The notes beneath the pieces are model-generated. The model was not told where the DNA came from and did no database searches. It worked only from the letters and a program-made list of their open reading frames with translations. From assembly GCF_014705605.1 (NCBI RefSeq), contig NZ_JACXIZ010000036.1:1-64000 (forward strand): DNA of 64,000 nucleotides, given 5' to 3'. The position numbers and the translations under genes are program-made. Below, in pieces: positions 33,984 through 42,878 of this stretch (position 1 is the stretch's first letter; every line of letters begins with the position of its first letter). The stretch comes from Paenibacillus sabuli. Lineage in GTDB: Bacteria > Bacillota > Bacilli > Paenibacillales > Paenibacillaceae.

Positions 33984-34898
33984 TTGCGAAAGAAGGGTCG
34001 AATCTTGCTCGATCAATTCAGGCCGAATCAGTACCGCACCCTCGGACCGCTGTTCGAGGCCGACTTTCCGAGCCAAGCCGCTCATCTCTTCGCCGTCGGC
34101 CGTGCACGCACCAGCTCCCCGAGCTATGGTTGGGACGGCCGCACGCATGCCGACCGCGGCCACTGGGTGCTGCAATATACGCTTTCCGGCGCAGGGTATT
34201 TCACCGCGGACGGGCGCACGCGCGCGGTCGGGGAAGGCGCTGCGTTCCTTGCGCAGATCCCGGGAGACTTCCGCTATGGCCTCCCGCCCTCCAGCGATCA
34301 CTGGGAGTTCGTCTATATCCTGCTGCGCGGCGAGCTCGTCGGCGAAGCCTGGCAAGGCGCCATCGACCGGCTCGGCCCCGTGCCGCAGCTGCACCGCGAC
34401 TCGGCGCTCGTACGGCTGGTGCTCCATATCCACGCCCTGGCGGCGGCCCGGCAGATCGTCGACAGCTACCAGAGCGCTTCGCTTGCCTTCCAGGTCGTGA
34501 TGGAGCTGCACCGCGCCGCACGCAGCTCTCAGGCGCGCGAGATCGAGGCGCCGGCCGCAGTGCGGCAAGCGATGCGTCACATGCGTGAGCATTACGCCGG
34601 CCTGCAGGGGCTGGACGAGCTGGCCGCCGCGACGGGACTGTCCAAGTACCACTTCGCTCGCCTGTTCCGCCACTCGGTCGGCATGACGCCGCTCGCTTAT
34701 CTGACACGCGTGCGCATGGAGGAGGCGGCCGCGCTGCTGCGTCATACCCGGGAGCCCGTACAGACGATCGCCGAGCGCGTCGGCTACGCCAACGGCAATT
34801 ATTTCGGGCGGCTGTTTCGCGGCGCGACCGGGGTCACCCCGGCGCAATTCCGCCGCGATGCCGACGCGCTGCCGGCGCGGCGCTTCCCGGTGCCGTGA
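33984..34898 (+). CDS. AraC-family transcriptional regulator
   Basis: A 304-residue regulator: cupin-like sensor (WVLQYTLSGAGYFTADG, LAQIPGDFRYGLPP) then the AraC double HTH (LDELAAATGLSKYHFARLFRHSVG; TIAERVGYANGNYFGRLFRGATG). Two TTG starts are equally placed behind AAGGG or AGAAGGG, at 33984 and 34005; I use the longer. It is head to head with the unknown enzyme and GH172 genes, with 121 bases between them, and is their likely regulator. The shared space holds a short direct repeat CTTCATTGTTCCG (two copies, near 33875-33905). Confidence 0.87.
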   Translation: MRKKGRILLDQFRPNQYRTLGPLFEADFPSQAAHLFAVGRARTSSPSYGWDGRTHADRGHWVLQYTLSGAGYFTADGRTRAVGEGAAFLAQIPGDFRYGLPPSSDHWEFVYILLRGELVGEAWQGAIDRLGPVPQLHRDSALVRLVLHIHALAAARQIVDSYQSASLAFQVVMELHRAARSSQAREIEAPAAVRQAMRHMREHYAGLQGLDELAAATGLSKYHFARLFRHSVGMTPLAYLTRVRMEEAAALLRHTREPVQTIAERVGYANGNYFGRLFRGATGVTPAQFRRDADALPARRFPVP

Positions 34899-34972
34899 GC
34901 GGTTTTCAAATATACAGGTAGAGGGTATATAAGAGCATTGTGCTTTAAGCTCTTTTGCGAGGTGATCCAGCT

Positions 34973-36298
34973 ATGTCAAGCTATCGAAAAGGAAGTCTCT
35001 CCCTGATAGGCGCGATCGGACTCGGCACCGGCGTCATGATCAGCGCCGGCATTTTTGCCTTGCTCGGCCAAGTCGCCGAGCTCGCCGGCGCGTGGTTCCC
35101 GCTCATGTTTTTGACCGGCGGGCTCGTCGCCGCATGCAGCGCCTACTCGTATATTCGGCTCAGCCACGCTTATCCCTCGGCGGGCGGCATCGGCATGTTC
35201 CTCGTCAAGGCCTACGGCAAGGGGACGGCCGCCGCCGCCGCGTCGCTGCTCATGGCCATCTCAATGGTGATCAACCAGAGTCTCGTCGCCCGCACATTCG
35301 GCACCTATACGCTCCAGTTGTTCGAGGGAGCCGCAGACTGGCTGGTGCCGGCGCTGGGCGCCGGACTGCTGATCGGGGCGCTGCTGATCAATCTGGCGGG
35401 CAACCGGTTCATCCAGTCCTTCACCTCCGCGATCTCGCTGCTCAAGATCGCGGGACTGCTCGTCTTCGTAGCGGCCGGGCTGCTCGCAGCCGGCTTCGTC
35501 TGGACTCCCGCCGAAGGCGGCGCTGCCACAGGAGACGCAGGCCCGCTCGGCGCGATTGCCTCCATCGCCCTGACGATTCTGGCCTTCAAGGGCTTCACGA
35601 CCATTACGAACAGCGGGGCCGAGATTGTGCGGCCGCGCCGCAACATCGGGCTGGCCATTCTCATTGCGATCGCCATCAGTCTGGCCGTGTACTTGCTGTT
35701 GGCCTGGACGGTATCGAGCAGTCTGCCGCTGGACCGCATCATCGCAGCCAAGGACTATGCGCTGGCCGAGGCGGCGAGACCCGCTCTGGGCGATTGGGGC
35801 GTGTGGCTGACGGTAGCCGTTGCGATCGTTGCCACCGTCTCGGGTATGATCGCCAGCGTTTTTGCCGTGTCCCGCATGCTGGCGATGCTGACCGAGATGA
35901 AGCTGATTCCGCATCGCCACTTCCGCATGCCCGGGACCGTCCAGCAGCACACGCTGGTATACACCGTCGCGCTGGCGCTCTTATTGACGATTTTGCTCGA
36001 TCTGAGCCGGATCGCCTCGATGGGCGCCATCCTGTATCTGGTGATGGATATGATGGTCCATTGGGGACTGCTGCGCCGGCTCCGGGGAGAGGTCAGCGCC
36101 AATACGGGGATCGTCGTCTGCGCGCTCGTGCTGGACGGCCTCGTGCTCGCCGCCTTCACGTGGTACAAGCTGCTCCATGATCCGCTCATTGTCGCAGCCG
36201 CCGGTTTGTCGATCCTGCTTGTCTTCCTGGGAGAGCGGTTTTTTCTCCGGCGAGGGGCCGGGCGCGGCGAGCCCAGCCCGCATCACGAGGACCATTAA
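34973..36298 (+). CDS. APC-family amino acid permease
   Basis: The 441-residue product is an integral membrane transporter of the amino acid-polyamine-organocation superfamily. It opens with the first-helix signature GLGTGVMISAGIFALLGQVAE and shows about 12 hydrophobic spans. FKGFTTITNSGAEIVRPRRNI is the conserved TM6-loop region. Such proteins import amino acids by proton symport; specificity is unknown. ATG 34973 (MSSYRKGSLS) follows GAGGTGAT; the frame opens earlier at TTG 34955 without a ribosome site. A TATATA-rich stretch lies near 34910-34930. The MFS gene follows on the same strand. Confidence 0.88.
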   Translation: MSSYRKGSLSLIGAIGLGTGVMISAGIFALLGQVAELAGAWFPLMFLTGGLVAACSAYSYIRLSHAYPSAGGIGMFLVKAYGKGTAAAAASLLMAISMVINQSLVARTFGTYTLQLFEGAADWLVPALGAGLLIGALLINLAGNRFIQSFTSAISLLKIAGLLVFVAAGLLAAGFVWTPAEGGAATGDAGPLGAIASIALTILAFKGFTTITNSGAEIVRPRRNIGLAILIAIAISLAVYLLLAWTVSSSLPLDRIIAAKDYALAEAARPALGDWGVWLTVAVAIVATVSGMIASVFAVSRMLAMLTEMKLIPHRHFRMPGTVQQHTLVYTVALALLLTILLDLSRIASMGAILYLVMDMMVHWGLLRRLRGEVSANTGIVVCALVLDGLVLAAFTWYKLLHDPLIVAAAGLSILLVFLGERFFLRRGAGRGEPSPHHEDH

Positions 36299-36300
36299 TG

Positions 36301-36309
36301 TGCTATACT
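36301..36309 (+). promoter_or_regulatory. Extended -10 promoter upstream of the MFS gene
   Basis: TGCTATACT combines an extended TGn with TATACT, directly after the permease stop. No good -35 is present, as is allowed for extended -10 sites. Confidence 0.5.
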
Positions 36310-36357
36310 GCAGGTAGATCCGTTGAAGCCAACACCCGCGAAAGGAGCGCACGCCCC

Positions 36358-36396
36358 ATGAATCGTCCGTCCGCTATCGCACGTCCCCCCTGCTAA
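36358..36396 (+). CDS. Possible 12-residue leader peptide
   Basis: AAAGGAG followed at normal spacing by ATG opens a short frame MNRPSAIARPPC that stops 90 bases ahead of the MFS start. The good ribosome site with no other frame behind it suggests a leader peptide that could sense ribosome stalling. The sequence alone cannot show use. Confidence 0.35.
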   Translation: MNRPSAIARPPC

Positions 36397-36486
36397 TCCC
36401 ATGCGCCGCGCCGCGCCCGTTCCCCTCCCTGCGGAATGTCGTCGTCGAGCGACACTTCCCGCCCGAGAGGAGCTGCGGCTACGCGC

Positions 36487-37674
36487 ATGGAGATACAATC
36501 GAATATTTGGAAGCTTTACGGGATCCGCTTCTTTTCCGGCCTGATCCCCGCCTATGTCATCGAGCGGTTATATTGGGAGCAGCACGGCATGTCCGTGCAA
36601 ATGGTCGTCTACACGGAGATTCTGTTCGCCGTCTCCATCGTGCTGCTGGAGCTGCCCTCCGGCATCGCCGCCGACCGCTGGGGACGCAAACGGCTGCTCG
36701 TGCTGAGCGCGACGCTTTTTTGCTTTGAATTTTTGATTCTGCTGGTTGCCGACCAATTCTGGCATTTCGCGCTCGTCGTGCTGCTCGCCGCCGTCGCCCA
36801 TGCCGCCAGCAGCGGCGCGGCGAGCGCGCTGCTCTACGATTCGCTGCTGCAGGAGGGGCGCGCCGGCGCCTACGAACGCATCGCCGGTCGCATGCAAGCG
36901 CTCGATATCGGCGCGGTCATGCTAGCCGCGCTGAGCGGCAGCTGGATGGCGACGCACCTGGGACTGGCGTTCAATTACCAGGTGTCGCTGATCAGCGCCG
37001 GCGCCGCCCTCGGCTTCGCGCTGCTGCTGCGCGAGCCCCGTCCGAGTCCGCAGGCTGCGGACTCGGACGACGGGGCCGCGCCGCCGATGCGGGCCTACGT
37101 CGGCAGCGCGCTGCGCATACTGCGCAGCACGCCGGGTCTGCCGCTGGTGCTGATGTGCTGGATGACAGTCGGCGCTGCCGTCACCTATATCGACGAATTC
37201 TGGCAGCTGTATCTGGACCAGGCCGGCATCGCGATCAGCTGGTTCGGCCTGTATTCCGCCGCGCTGTTTCTGATCCGGCTGCCCGGGAGCCTGCTCGCTC
37301 ACCGGCTCAAGCGCATGCTGCGCTTCCGGACGTTGCTGATGGCGATTGCGCTGACGGCGTCCGCCGGCCTGATCGTCATGAGCGCGACGGGCGGCTACGT
37401 CGGCCTCGCCGCGATGCTCGCCGTATGCGCGGTCGCGGGCGTGCTCGAGCCGCTCGCCGGGGGCTACCTGCAGCACCGGATCGACTCGGAGCTGCGCGCC
37501 ACCGTCGGTTCGTTTCAATCGCTCGGCGAGCATGCGCTGGGGATCGTCGCCGGTCTCGGCTTCGGCCTGCTCGCGGATCGCTTCGGTCTGCTCAGCGGCT
37601 ATGGCTTCCTGGGCGCGCTCGTCGCGCTCGCCGCCGTTTGCGTCGCCGTCGCCTCCCGCGACGCCGCGCCGTGA
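36487..37674 (+). CDS. MFS transporter, probable drug or metabolite exporter
   Basis: A 395-residue major facilitator with about 12 membrane spans. The first cytoplasmic loop has MFS motif A (GIAADRWGRKRLL), and a second-half relative is seen near LAHRLKRMLRFR. The N-terminus MEIQSNIWKLYGIRFFSGLIPAYVIERLYW is that of a subgroup common in Bacillales. ATG 36487 follows AGAGGAG with a long spacer (about 14). A possible 12-codon leader frame and an extended -10 lie upstream, the organisation seen for some antibiotic exporters. A terminator follows. Substrate unknown. Confidence 0.85.
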   Translation: MEIQSNIWKLYGIRFFSGLIPAYVIERLYWEQHGMSVQMVVYTEILFAVSIVLLELPSGIAADRWGRKRLLVLSATLFCFEFLILLVADQFWHFALVVLLAAVAHAASSGAASALLYDSLLQEGRAGAYERIAGRMQALDIGAVMLAALSGSWMATHLGLAFNYQVSLISAGAALGFALLLREPRPSPQAADSDDGAAPPMRAYVGSALRILRSTPGLPLVLMCWMTVGAAVTYIDEFWQLYLDQAGIAISWFGLYSAALFLIRLPGSLLAHRLKRMLRFRTLLMAIALTASAGLIVMSATGGYVGLAAMLAVCAVAGVLEPLAGGYLQHRIDSELRATVGSFQSLGEHALGIVAGLGFGLLADRFGLLSGYGFLGALVALAAVCVAVASRDAAP

Positions 37675-37737
37675 CCGAGCCTCCGCACCCGCGCACAGCC
37701 AAGAGGCGTCCCCTGCAGCTGCCCGCGCCTGTCAAAG

Positions 37738-37771
37738 AGGCGTCCCCTGCAACTTCCAGGGGACGCCTTTT
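37738..37771 (+). terminator. Terminator of the MFS gene
   Basis: AGGCGTCCCCTG and CAGGGGACGCCT form a perfect 12-base stem followed by TTT. A second copy of the left arm lies 35 bases earlier at about 37703-37714. The hairpin separates convergent genes. Confidence 0.8.
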
Positions 37772-37806
37772 GATTGGCGCGGATATTCGCGCTTTTTTTC
37801 GCCCGG

Positions 37807-38565
37807 TCAAGCCGCGGACTCGGCCATCGCCAGCGCTTCTTCCGCCGTGATCGCGCCGGTGATGCCGTATTGCACGCCATCGACCATCCAGTACAATTCC
37901 ACCAGCTCGGGCTGCTCGTAGACGAGCCCTTCTGCGCCGTTCACATCCACCGGCGTGAAGGCGTTCATCGGGAAGGCCGCTTCCTGCCGGTCGACCATGA
38001 AGGTGAGCGGCTTGCCGTCCGCCGTTTCATAGAAGAATACGACCATCCGCGCCGCTTCCCCCTTCATCGCGGAGGAGACGATCTTCTGCAGCGCGTAGCC
38101 CTCCGGCACGAGCGTCGGCGCCAGCATTTCCGGACCGAAGGCCGCCTTCGCCTCCTCCGCCGACGCATGCTGCGTCTCGATGAGCTGGGAGAGCTGAGAG
38201 CCCGTATCGTTGCCGCCCTCTCCCGGCGCGCCGATCGGTCCGCTATTCGGCGGCAGGCCGGGACTCGGCTGCTGCAGCATCGGCAAGCCGATCGCCAGCA
38301 CCAGCGCAGCCGCAATGACGCCTCCGAACAGCCACGGCTTCGTCCATGCCCGCTTTTTGCGCGCTTGCTCCGCCTCCGTCGCACGGCGCGCGTCCCTTGC
38401 GCCTTGCACGCCCTGCATGATTTGTGCGCCCTGTCCTTGCGATCCGCTTTGCGCGGTTTGCACGATTTGTCGTTTCATATCTGCCGTCATCTCCATTTCT
38501 TCGAATAGAATGCTGTCCAGCTCGCGTTTCAACGTTCGGCCCAGCTGATGCTCGTCATGGCTCAT
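37807..38565 (-). CDS. Membrane-anchored anti-sigma-like protein (DUF4367-type C-terminus)
   Basis: The 252-residue product has a charged cytosolic N-terminus (1-73), one membrane span (PWLFGGVIAAALVLAIG, about 76-95), a Pro/Gly-rich linker, and an extracellular beta-rich domain with FGPEMLAPTLVPEGYALQKI and VVFFYETADGKPLTF that resembles the DUF4367/LolA-like sensors. The gene overlaps the end of an ECF sigma gene by 11 bases, the usual sign of a cognate anti-sigma factor. No zinc anti-sigma HXXXCXXC motif is present in the N-terminus. The signal it senses is unknown; cell-envelope stress is typical. Confidence 0.8.
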   Translation of the reverse strand: MSHDEHQLGRTLKRELDSILFEEMEMTADMKRQIVQTAQSGSQGQGAQIMQGVQGARDARRATEAEQARKKRAWTKPWLFGGVIAAALVLAIGLPMLQQPSPGLPPNSGPIGAPGEGGNDTGSQLSQLIETQHASAEEAKAAFGPEMLAPTLVPEGYALQKIVSSAMKGEAARMVVFFYETADGKPLTFMVDRQEAAFPMNAFTPVDVNGAEGLVYEQPELVELYWMVDGVQYGITGAITAEEALAMAESAA

Positions 38566-39109
38566 GCGTCGAGGCCTCCTTTGTCATTTCGCGACCCAGC
38601 GCCTCGCGGGCGCGATGCAGCCGGTTGCGCACCGTGCCCTCCGGCGCGCCCAGCATCTCGGCGATCTCCCTGGTGCTCAGATCCAGGTAGTAGTAGAGGT
38701 AGAGCGCCTCCTGATGGGGCAGCGACAGCCGGAGCAGCTGCTGCAGCAGCTCGCTCTTGCCCAGTCGCGCGAGCGCTTCCTCCTCCACGCTGATCGTACG
38801 GCCGCGCTGCATTCGGCTCGGATCGGTCGGCTGCTCGGTGAACATTTTTACGCCCATCTTGTCGCGGCAGGCATTGACCGTGATGGAGATCAGCCAGGTC
38901 TTGACCGCGCTATCCCCGCGGAATGCGCGCCAACCGCGATACGCCTTCAGGAAGACCTCCTGGCTGATGTCCTCCGCCAGATGCCGATCGCCGGTATAGA
39001 AATAAGCGGTGCGCAGCACGCTCGCGCCGTACGCATCCATCAATTGCGCGAGCGCCTCTTCAGGCGCTTGGTCGAACTGTTCTTTGTGCGTTAAGCCGGC
39101 CGGCTTCAC
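38555..39109 (-). CDS. ECF-type RNA polymerase sigma factor
   Basis: A 184-residue sigma-70 family factor with only regions 2 and 4. Region 2 reads AYFYTGDRHLAEDISQEVFLKAYRGW (about residues 34-60) and region 4 LSTREIAEMLGAPEGTVRNRLHRARE (about 145-170). It should direct RNA polymerase to a small stress regulon and be held by the product of the overlapping downstream gene. The start ATG 39109 follows GGAGGTGGTCATCAAG. The upstream 100 bases contain GGAATT and CGTC words, but not at the usual ECF spacing, so autoregulation is not shown. Confidence 0.93.
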   Translation of the reverse strand: MKPAGLTHKEQFDQAPEEALAQLMDAYGASVLRTAYFYTGDRHLAEDISQEVFLKAYRGWRAFRGDSAVKTWLISITVNACRDKMGVKMFTEQPTDPSRMQRGRTISVEEEALARLGKSELLQQLLRLSLPHQEALYLYYYLDLSTREIAEMLGAPEGTVRNRLHRAREALGREMTKEASTHEP

Positions 39110-39210
39110 TTGATGACCACCTCCAACCTAATAGACGACCTGAGTGCGAATTCCGCTGCATCCGCCGTTCACATTCGAGCGTGCGCCCTCCCCTGGCAGG
39201 TAGGCCATTC

Positions 39211-40050
39211 CTAGCGATTATTCATATGGAGGCGAATGAACGCCTTGCGATACGCGGTCGGGGTCATGCCCTCGAGCCGCTTGAACCACTTCATGAATTG
39301 CTTGTCGTCGCCGATCCCGACCCGGTCCGCGATCTCCTTGATGCCGAGCGGCGTCTGAGCCAGCAGCTCCTTCGCCTTGTCCAGCTTGAGCCGGTGAATA
39401 TAGGCGTGCAGCGCCTCGCCGTGTCTGCGCTTGAACATGCGGGAGAGGTAATCCGGATTGTAGCGGAATTGCTCGGCGATGCGGGCCACGCTGATGCCGC
39501 GGTCCAGCGCATGCAGCCGGATCCACTCCAGCATCTGCGGATCGTAGGCCGGGCCCTGCGGCGATCGGGCCGAGTCGTGTAGCTGCTCCGCCAGCTCGAT
39601 GACGAGCGTCGTCAGGAAGTAGTCGGCCGCGCCCTTGAAGCGATAGCCGGCGCTGGCGACATGCAGCAGTTGACGGGCCAGGATGGCGACGCGCTGCGGA
39701 TTGGGACAGGCCGCGTGACGAGGCAGCACGAGCATCGTCTCGGATTCGCCCTGCTCGCCCGCGTCCGGCCGCAGCGGCTCGACCGGATCGAAGTGGAACC
39801 ATGCGAACGACACCCCCGGCGCCGAGATCCGGTAGCCGCCATGCCGCTCGCCCGGCCCGATCAGCAGCATATCGCCGCGCCGCAGCGCATAATTCGTGTC
39901 GTCCACGCGCATGTAGGCCGTCTCCTCCATGCCGATCATCAGCTCCCAGCTCCCGATCACGCGGTCGGCATGCGACCACTGCGCATCCGCAGTGAACAAG
40001 CCGCCCCACTGAAAAGGAAGCGGCTCGCGCACATTAATGCGCCATCTCAT
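39211..40050 (-). CDS. AraC-family transcriptional regulator
   Basis: A 279-residue regulator with an N-terminal cupin (LRRGDMLLIGPGERHGGYRI) and the AraC HTH pair (VARIAEQFRYNPDYLSRMFKRRHG; EIADRVGIGDDKQFMKWFKRLEG). ATG 40050 (MRWRINVREPLPFQ) follows AAGGGGG at eight bases; the earlier in-frame ATG at 40083 lacks a site. It is head to head with the GH127 gene, 158 bases apart, and is its likely activator. Presumed ligand: an arabinose-containing sugar, by inference from the partner. Confidence 0.88.
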   Translation of the reverse strand: MRWRINVREPLPFQWGGLFTADAQWSHADRVIGSWELMIGMEETAYMRVDDTNYALRRGDMLLIGPGERHGGYRISAPGVSFAWFHFDPVEPLRPDAGEQGESETMLVLPRHAACPNPQRVAILARQLLHVASAGYRFKGAADYFLTTLVIELAEQLHDSARSPQGPAYDPQMLEWIRLHALDRGISVARIAEQFRYNPDYLSRMFKRRHGEALHAYIHRLKLDKAKELLAQTPLGIKEIADRVGIGDDKQFMKWFKRLEGMTPTAYRKAFIRLHMNNR

Positions 40051-40208
40051 TCTTACAGCCCCCTTGAAGTCGTATATTGACACCTATTATACACTTTAGC
40101 ATACTGACTTCCGCCTTCGAAAGCGGTATCCTGAAGCCAGGTTCACCAATTGGCATCCGGTCGATTCACGTCTGTCCGCCACATCAATCATTCAATGGAG
40201 GGATACCC

Positions 40209-42176
40209 TTGACACAACCTACGCATCGCCCGCTCCCGCTGCAGCAGGTGCAGCTGCAAGATTCATTCTGGTCCGACTACACCGAGCTGGTCCGCACGAC
40301 CGTCATTCCGTATCAGTGGGAGGCGCTCAACGACCGCGTCCCGGGAGCCGAGCCGAGTCATGCCATCCGCAACTTCCGCATCGCCGCCGGACTGGAGGCA
40401 GGCGCCTATGGGGGCCTCGTCTTCCAGGACTCCGATCTGGCGAAGTGGCTCGAGTCCGTCGGCTATTCGCTGAGCACCCATCCCGATCCCGAGCTGGAGC
40501 GGATCGCCGATGAGGCCATCGACCTGATCGTCGCGGCGCAGCAGGACGACGGCTATCTGAATACGTATTATACCGTCAAGGAGCCCGGCCGGCGCTGGAC
40601 CAATCTGTACGATTGCCACGAGATGTACTGCGCCGGGCACATGATCGAGGCGGCCGTCGCCTATTATCGCGCGACCGGCAAGCGCAAGCTGATGGACGCG
40701 ATGGGCCGCATGGCCGATCATATCGCCGAGGTATTCGGCACGGGCCCGGGGCAGCTGCGCGGCTATGACGGCCATCAGGAGATCGAGCTGGCGCTGGTCA
40801 AGCTCTACGAAGCGACGGGCGAGGCCCGCTTCCTGCGGCTCAGCCAATTCCTGATCGACGAGCGCGGCAGGGAGCCGCATTTCTACGCCGAGGAATGGAA
40901 GCGGCGCGGCGGCGTCTCGCACTGGTCGTCCGTGCCGCAGACCCAGATGCCGGACTGGGCCTATGTCCAGGCGCACCTGCCCGTCCGGGAGCAGACCTAC
41001 GCGGTCGGCCACGCGGTCCGCGCCGTCTATATGTATGCCGGCATGGCCGATCTGGCCGCCCACACCGGGGACCGGGCTCTGCTGGAGGCATGCCGCGCGC
41101 TATGGCGCAATATGACCCGCAAGCAAATGTACGTGACCGGAGGCATCGGCTCGACCGTGCACGGCGAAGCGTTCACCTTCGATTACGATCTGCCCAATGC
41201 GACCAATTATTCGGAGACGTGCGCCTCGATCGGCCTCATCTTCTTCGCCAGCCGCATGCTGCGCCTCGAAGCGAAGAGCGACTACGCTGACGTCATGGAG
41301 CGCGCGCTGTACAATACCGTGCTCGCCGGCATCGCCGCCGACGGCAAGCATTACTTCTACGTCAATCCGATGGAGGTATGGCCGGAGGCGAGCGCGCGCA
41401 ATCCCGGCAGACGCCATGTCAAGGCGGTACGCCAGGCTTGGTACGGCTGCGCCTGCTGTCCGCCCAATGTGGCGCGCCTGCTGGCCTCGCTCGGCGAATA
41501 CGTGTACAGCGCAGAGGGTGCAGAGGGTGATACGCTCTATACGCATCTGTACATCAGCGGCGAGGCGCGGCTGTCGCTCGGCGGCGGCGAGGTGCGCATG
41601 CGGCAGGAGAGTCGCCTGCCCTGGTCGGGCGATGTCGCCTTCACGGTGGAGACGGACACGCCGCAGACCTTCGCCCTGGCGCTGCGCATTCCGGCCTGGA
41701 CCGAGGGGCGCTATACCGCGCGCGTGAACGGCGAGGCGGCCGGCGCAGTCGAGCTGCGAGAGGGCTATGCGTACCTGCGCCGCGTCTGGCAAGCGGGCGA
41801 CCGCGTCGAGCTGCGGCTGGCGATGCCGATCCAGCGTCTGTACGCGCATCCGCAGGTGCGCAGCGATGCCGGCTTGGTCGCGCTGCAGCGCGGACCGCTC
41901 GTCTACTGCCTGGAGGAGGCCGACAATCCCGCGCCGCTCGCAGGGCTGAGCCTGCCGGCCGAGGCGGAGATCACGACGCGCACGGGGTTGCCGGGACTGG
42001 GCGAGGCGGTCGTGCTGGAGGCGGCGGGCCTGGCCGATGACGCGGCAGACTGGCAAGAAGACGAGCTCTACCGTACGGCGCCTATGCCGCGCAAGACGCA
42101 GCGGCTGACGGCCGTGCCGTATGCGCTGTGGGGCAACCGCGGCGGCGGCGAGATGCGCGTCTGGATGCGGAGCTAG
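40209..42176 (+). CDS. GH127 beta-L-arabinofuranosidase
   Basis: The 655-residue product is a DUF1680/GH127 enzyme, which releases L-arabinofuranose from beta-linked arabino-oligosaccharides. Catalytic and zinc residues can be placed: Glu 336 and Cys 338 in NYSETCASIG, and the cysteine cluster 414-417 in WYGCACCPPNVARL, where one Cys is the nucleophile. An (alpha/alpha)6 barrel is followed by beta domains. The start is TTG 40209, with GGAGGG six bases upstream. No signal peptide is present, so it works inside the cell on imported oligomers. It is divergent from an AraC gene. A repeat-rich stretch starts right after its stop. Confidence 0.93.
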   Translation: MTQPTHRPLPLQQVQLQDSFWSDYTELVRTTVIPYQWEALNDRVPGAEPSHAIRNFRIAAGLEAGAYGGLVFQDSDLAKWLESVGYSLSTHPDPELERIADEAIDLIVAAQQDDGYLNTYYTVKEPGRRWTNLYDCHEMYCAGHMIEAAVAYYRATGKRKLMDAMGRMADHIAEVFGTGPGQLRGYDGHQEIELALVKLYEATGEARFLRLSQFLIDERGREPHFYAEEWKRRGGVSHWSSVPQTQMPDWAYVQAHLPVREQTYAVGHAVRAVYMYAGMADLAAHTGDRALLEACRALWRNMTRKQMYVTGGIGSTVHGEAFTFDYDLPNATNYSETCASIGLIFFASRMLRLEAKSDYADVMERALYNTVLAGIAADGKHYFYVNPMEVWPEASARNPGRRHVKAVRQAWYGCACCPPNVARLLASLGEYVYSAEGAEGDTLYTHLYISGEARLSLGGGEVRMRQESRLPWSGDVAFTVETDTPQTFALALRIPAWTEGRYTARVNGEAAGAVELREGYAYLRRVWQAGDRVELRLAMPIQRLYAHPQVRSDAGLVALQRGPLVYCLEEADNPAPLAGLSLPAEAEITTRTGLPGLGEAVVLEAAGLADDAADWQEDELYRTAPMPRKTQRLTAVPYALWGNRGGGEMRVWMRS

Positions 42177-42420
42177 GCGGGACTAGGCGGAGCTAGACGG
42201 GGCTAGCGGAGGTAGACGAATTCAGGTCGAACCAGCGGAGATTGGCGGAGATTGGCGCCGTTAGGCAGAGTTAGACGGAGGTAGGATGAGCTAGACCGAT
42301 GCAGAGGGAGGTAGGATGAGATAAACGGATATAGAGGGAGATAGGCGGAGCTAGACAGAGGTAGGATGAGCTAGGCAGGCTTAGACAGATGTAGGCGAGT
42401 CTGGCGGGCTGGCGAGGACG
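42177..42420. repeat. Degenerate short tandem repeat (GGAGGTAGAC type)
   Basis: Words such as GGCGGAGCTAGAC, GGAGGTAGGATGAG and AGATAGAGGGAG follow one another for about 240 bases, with a unit of roughly 11-12 bases. No coding frame with a start is credible. Confidence 0.8.
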
Positions 42421-42518
42421 GGCAAGTACGCGGCACCCGGAACGCTCGGACTGACGATGACAGACAGGATCGTGGCGCCCCAAACGTCCGACTGACGATG
42501 ACAGGCAAGCGCGCGGCA

Positions 42519-42659
42519 GCTCTAACGGTCATCAGCGACGCTTAGCGGGCATTTGCACCCGGAAAAAGGTCCCCGATGCGCGCTAAGCGTCTCCCATGTC
42601 AGTTAAAATGTGAAGGGAGCCAATAAACGGCGCTAAGCGTCGCCCATGTCCGTTAGAGC
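42519..42659. repeat. 29-bp repeat family with an inverted pair
   Basis: The 29 bases at 42631-42659 (CGCTAAGCGTCGCC...GTTAGAGC) occur inverted at 42519-42547 with about four changes and again, directly and more decayed, at 42582-42610. The outer pair could form a long hairpin. Two GACTGACGATGACAG words lie just before (about 42451 and 42491). Confidence 0.8.
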
Positions 42660-42796
42660 CGTCCTGACGTCGCGTCGTGCCGTTCACAGGTCCGCTATCG
42701 TCCACTTACAGGACCATCACGGTTCCGCACACAGGTTCGCTAACAGTTCCACCCACAAGTTGCGAGTGTGCCCCCTTCCTGTAATAGCACCAATTC

Positions 42797-42878
42797 AGAA
42801 GTCGCAGCTGTTCTTCGAAAGTCGCAGCTGTTCTTCAGAAGCATCAGTTCTTCGGAAGTCCCACTTGTTCTTCAAAAA
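42797..42878. repeat. ~20-bp tandem repeat AAGTCGCAGCTGTTCTTC
   Basis: Four copies, progressively diverged, run into the remains of the FAD oxidoreductase gene. Confidence 0.75.

Noticed and set aside
42271-42483. Minus frame with repeated Leu-Cys-Leu-Ser-Pro
   Set aside because: It is only the translation of the GGAGGTAGAC tandem repeat.
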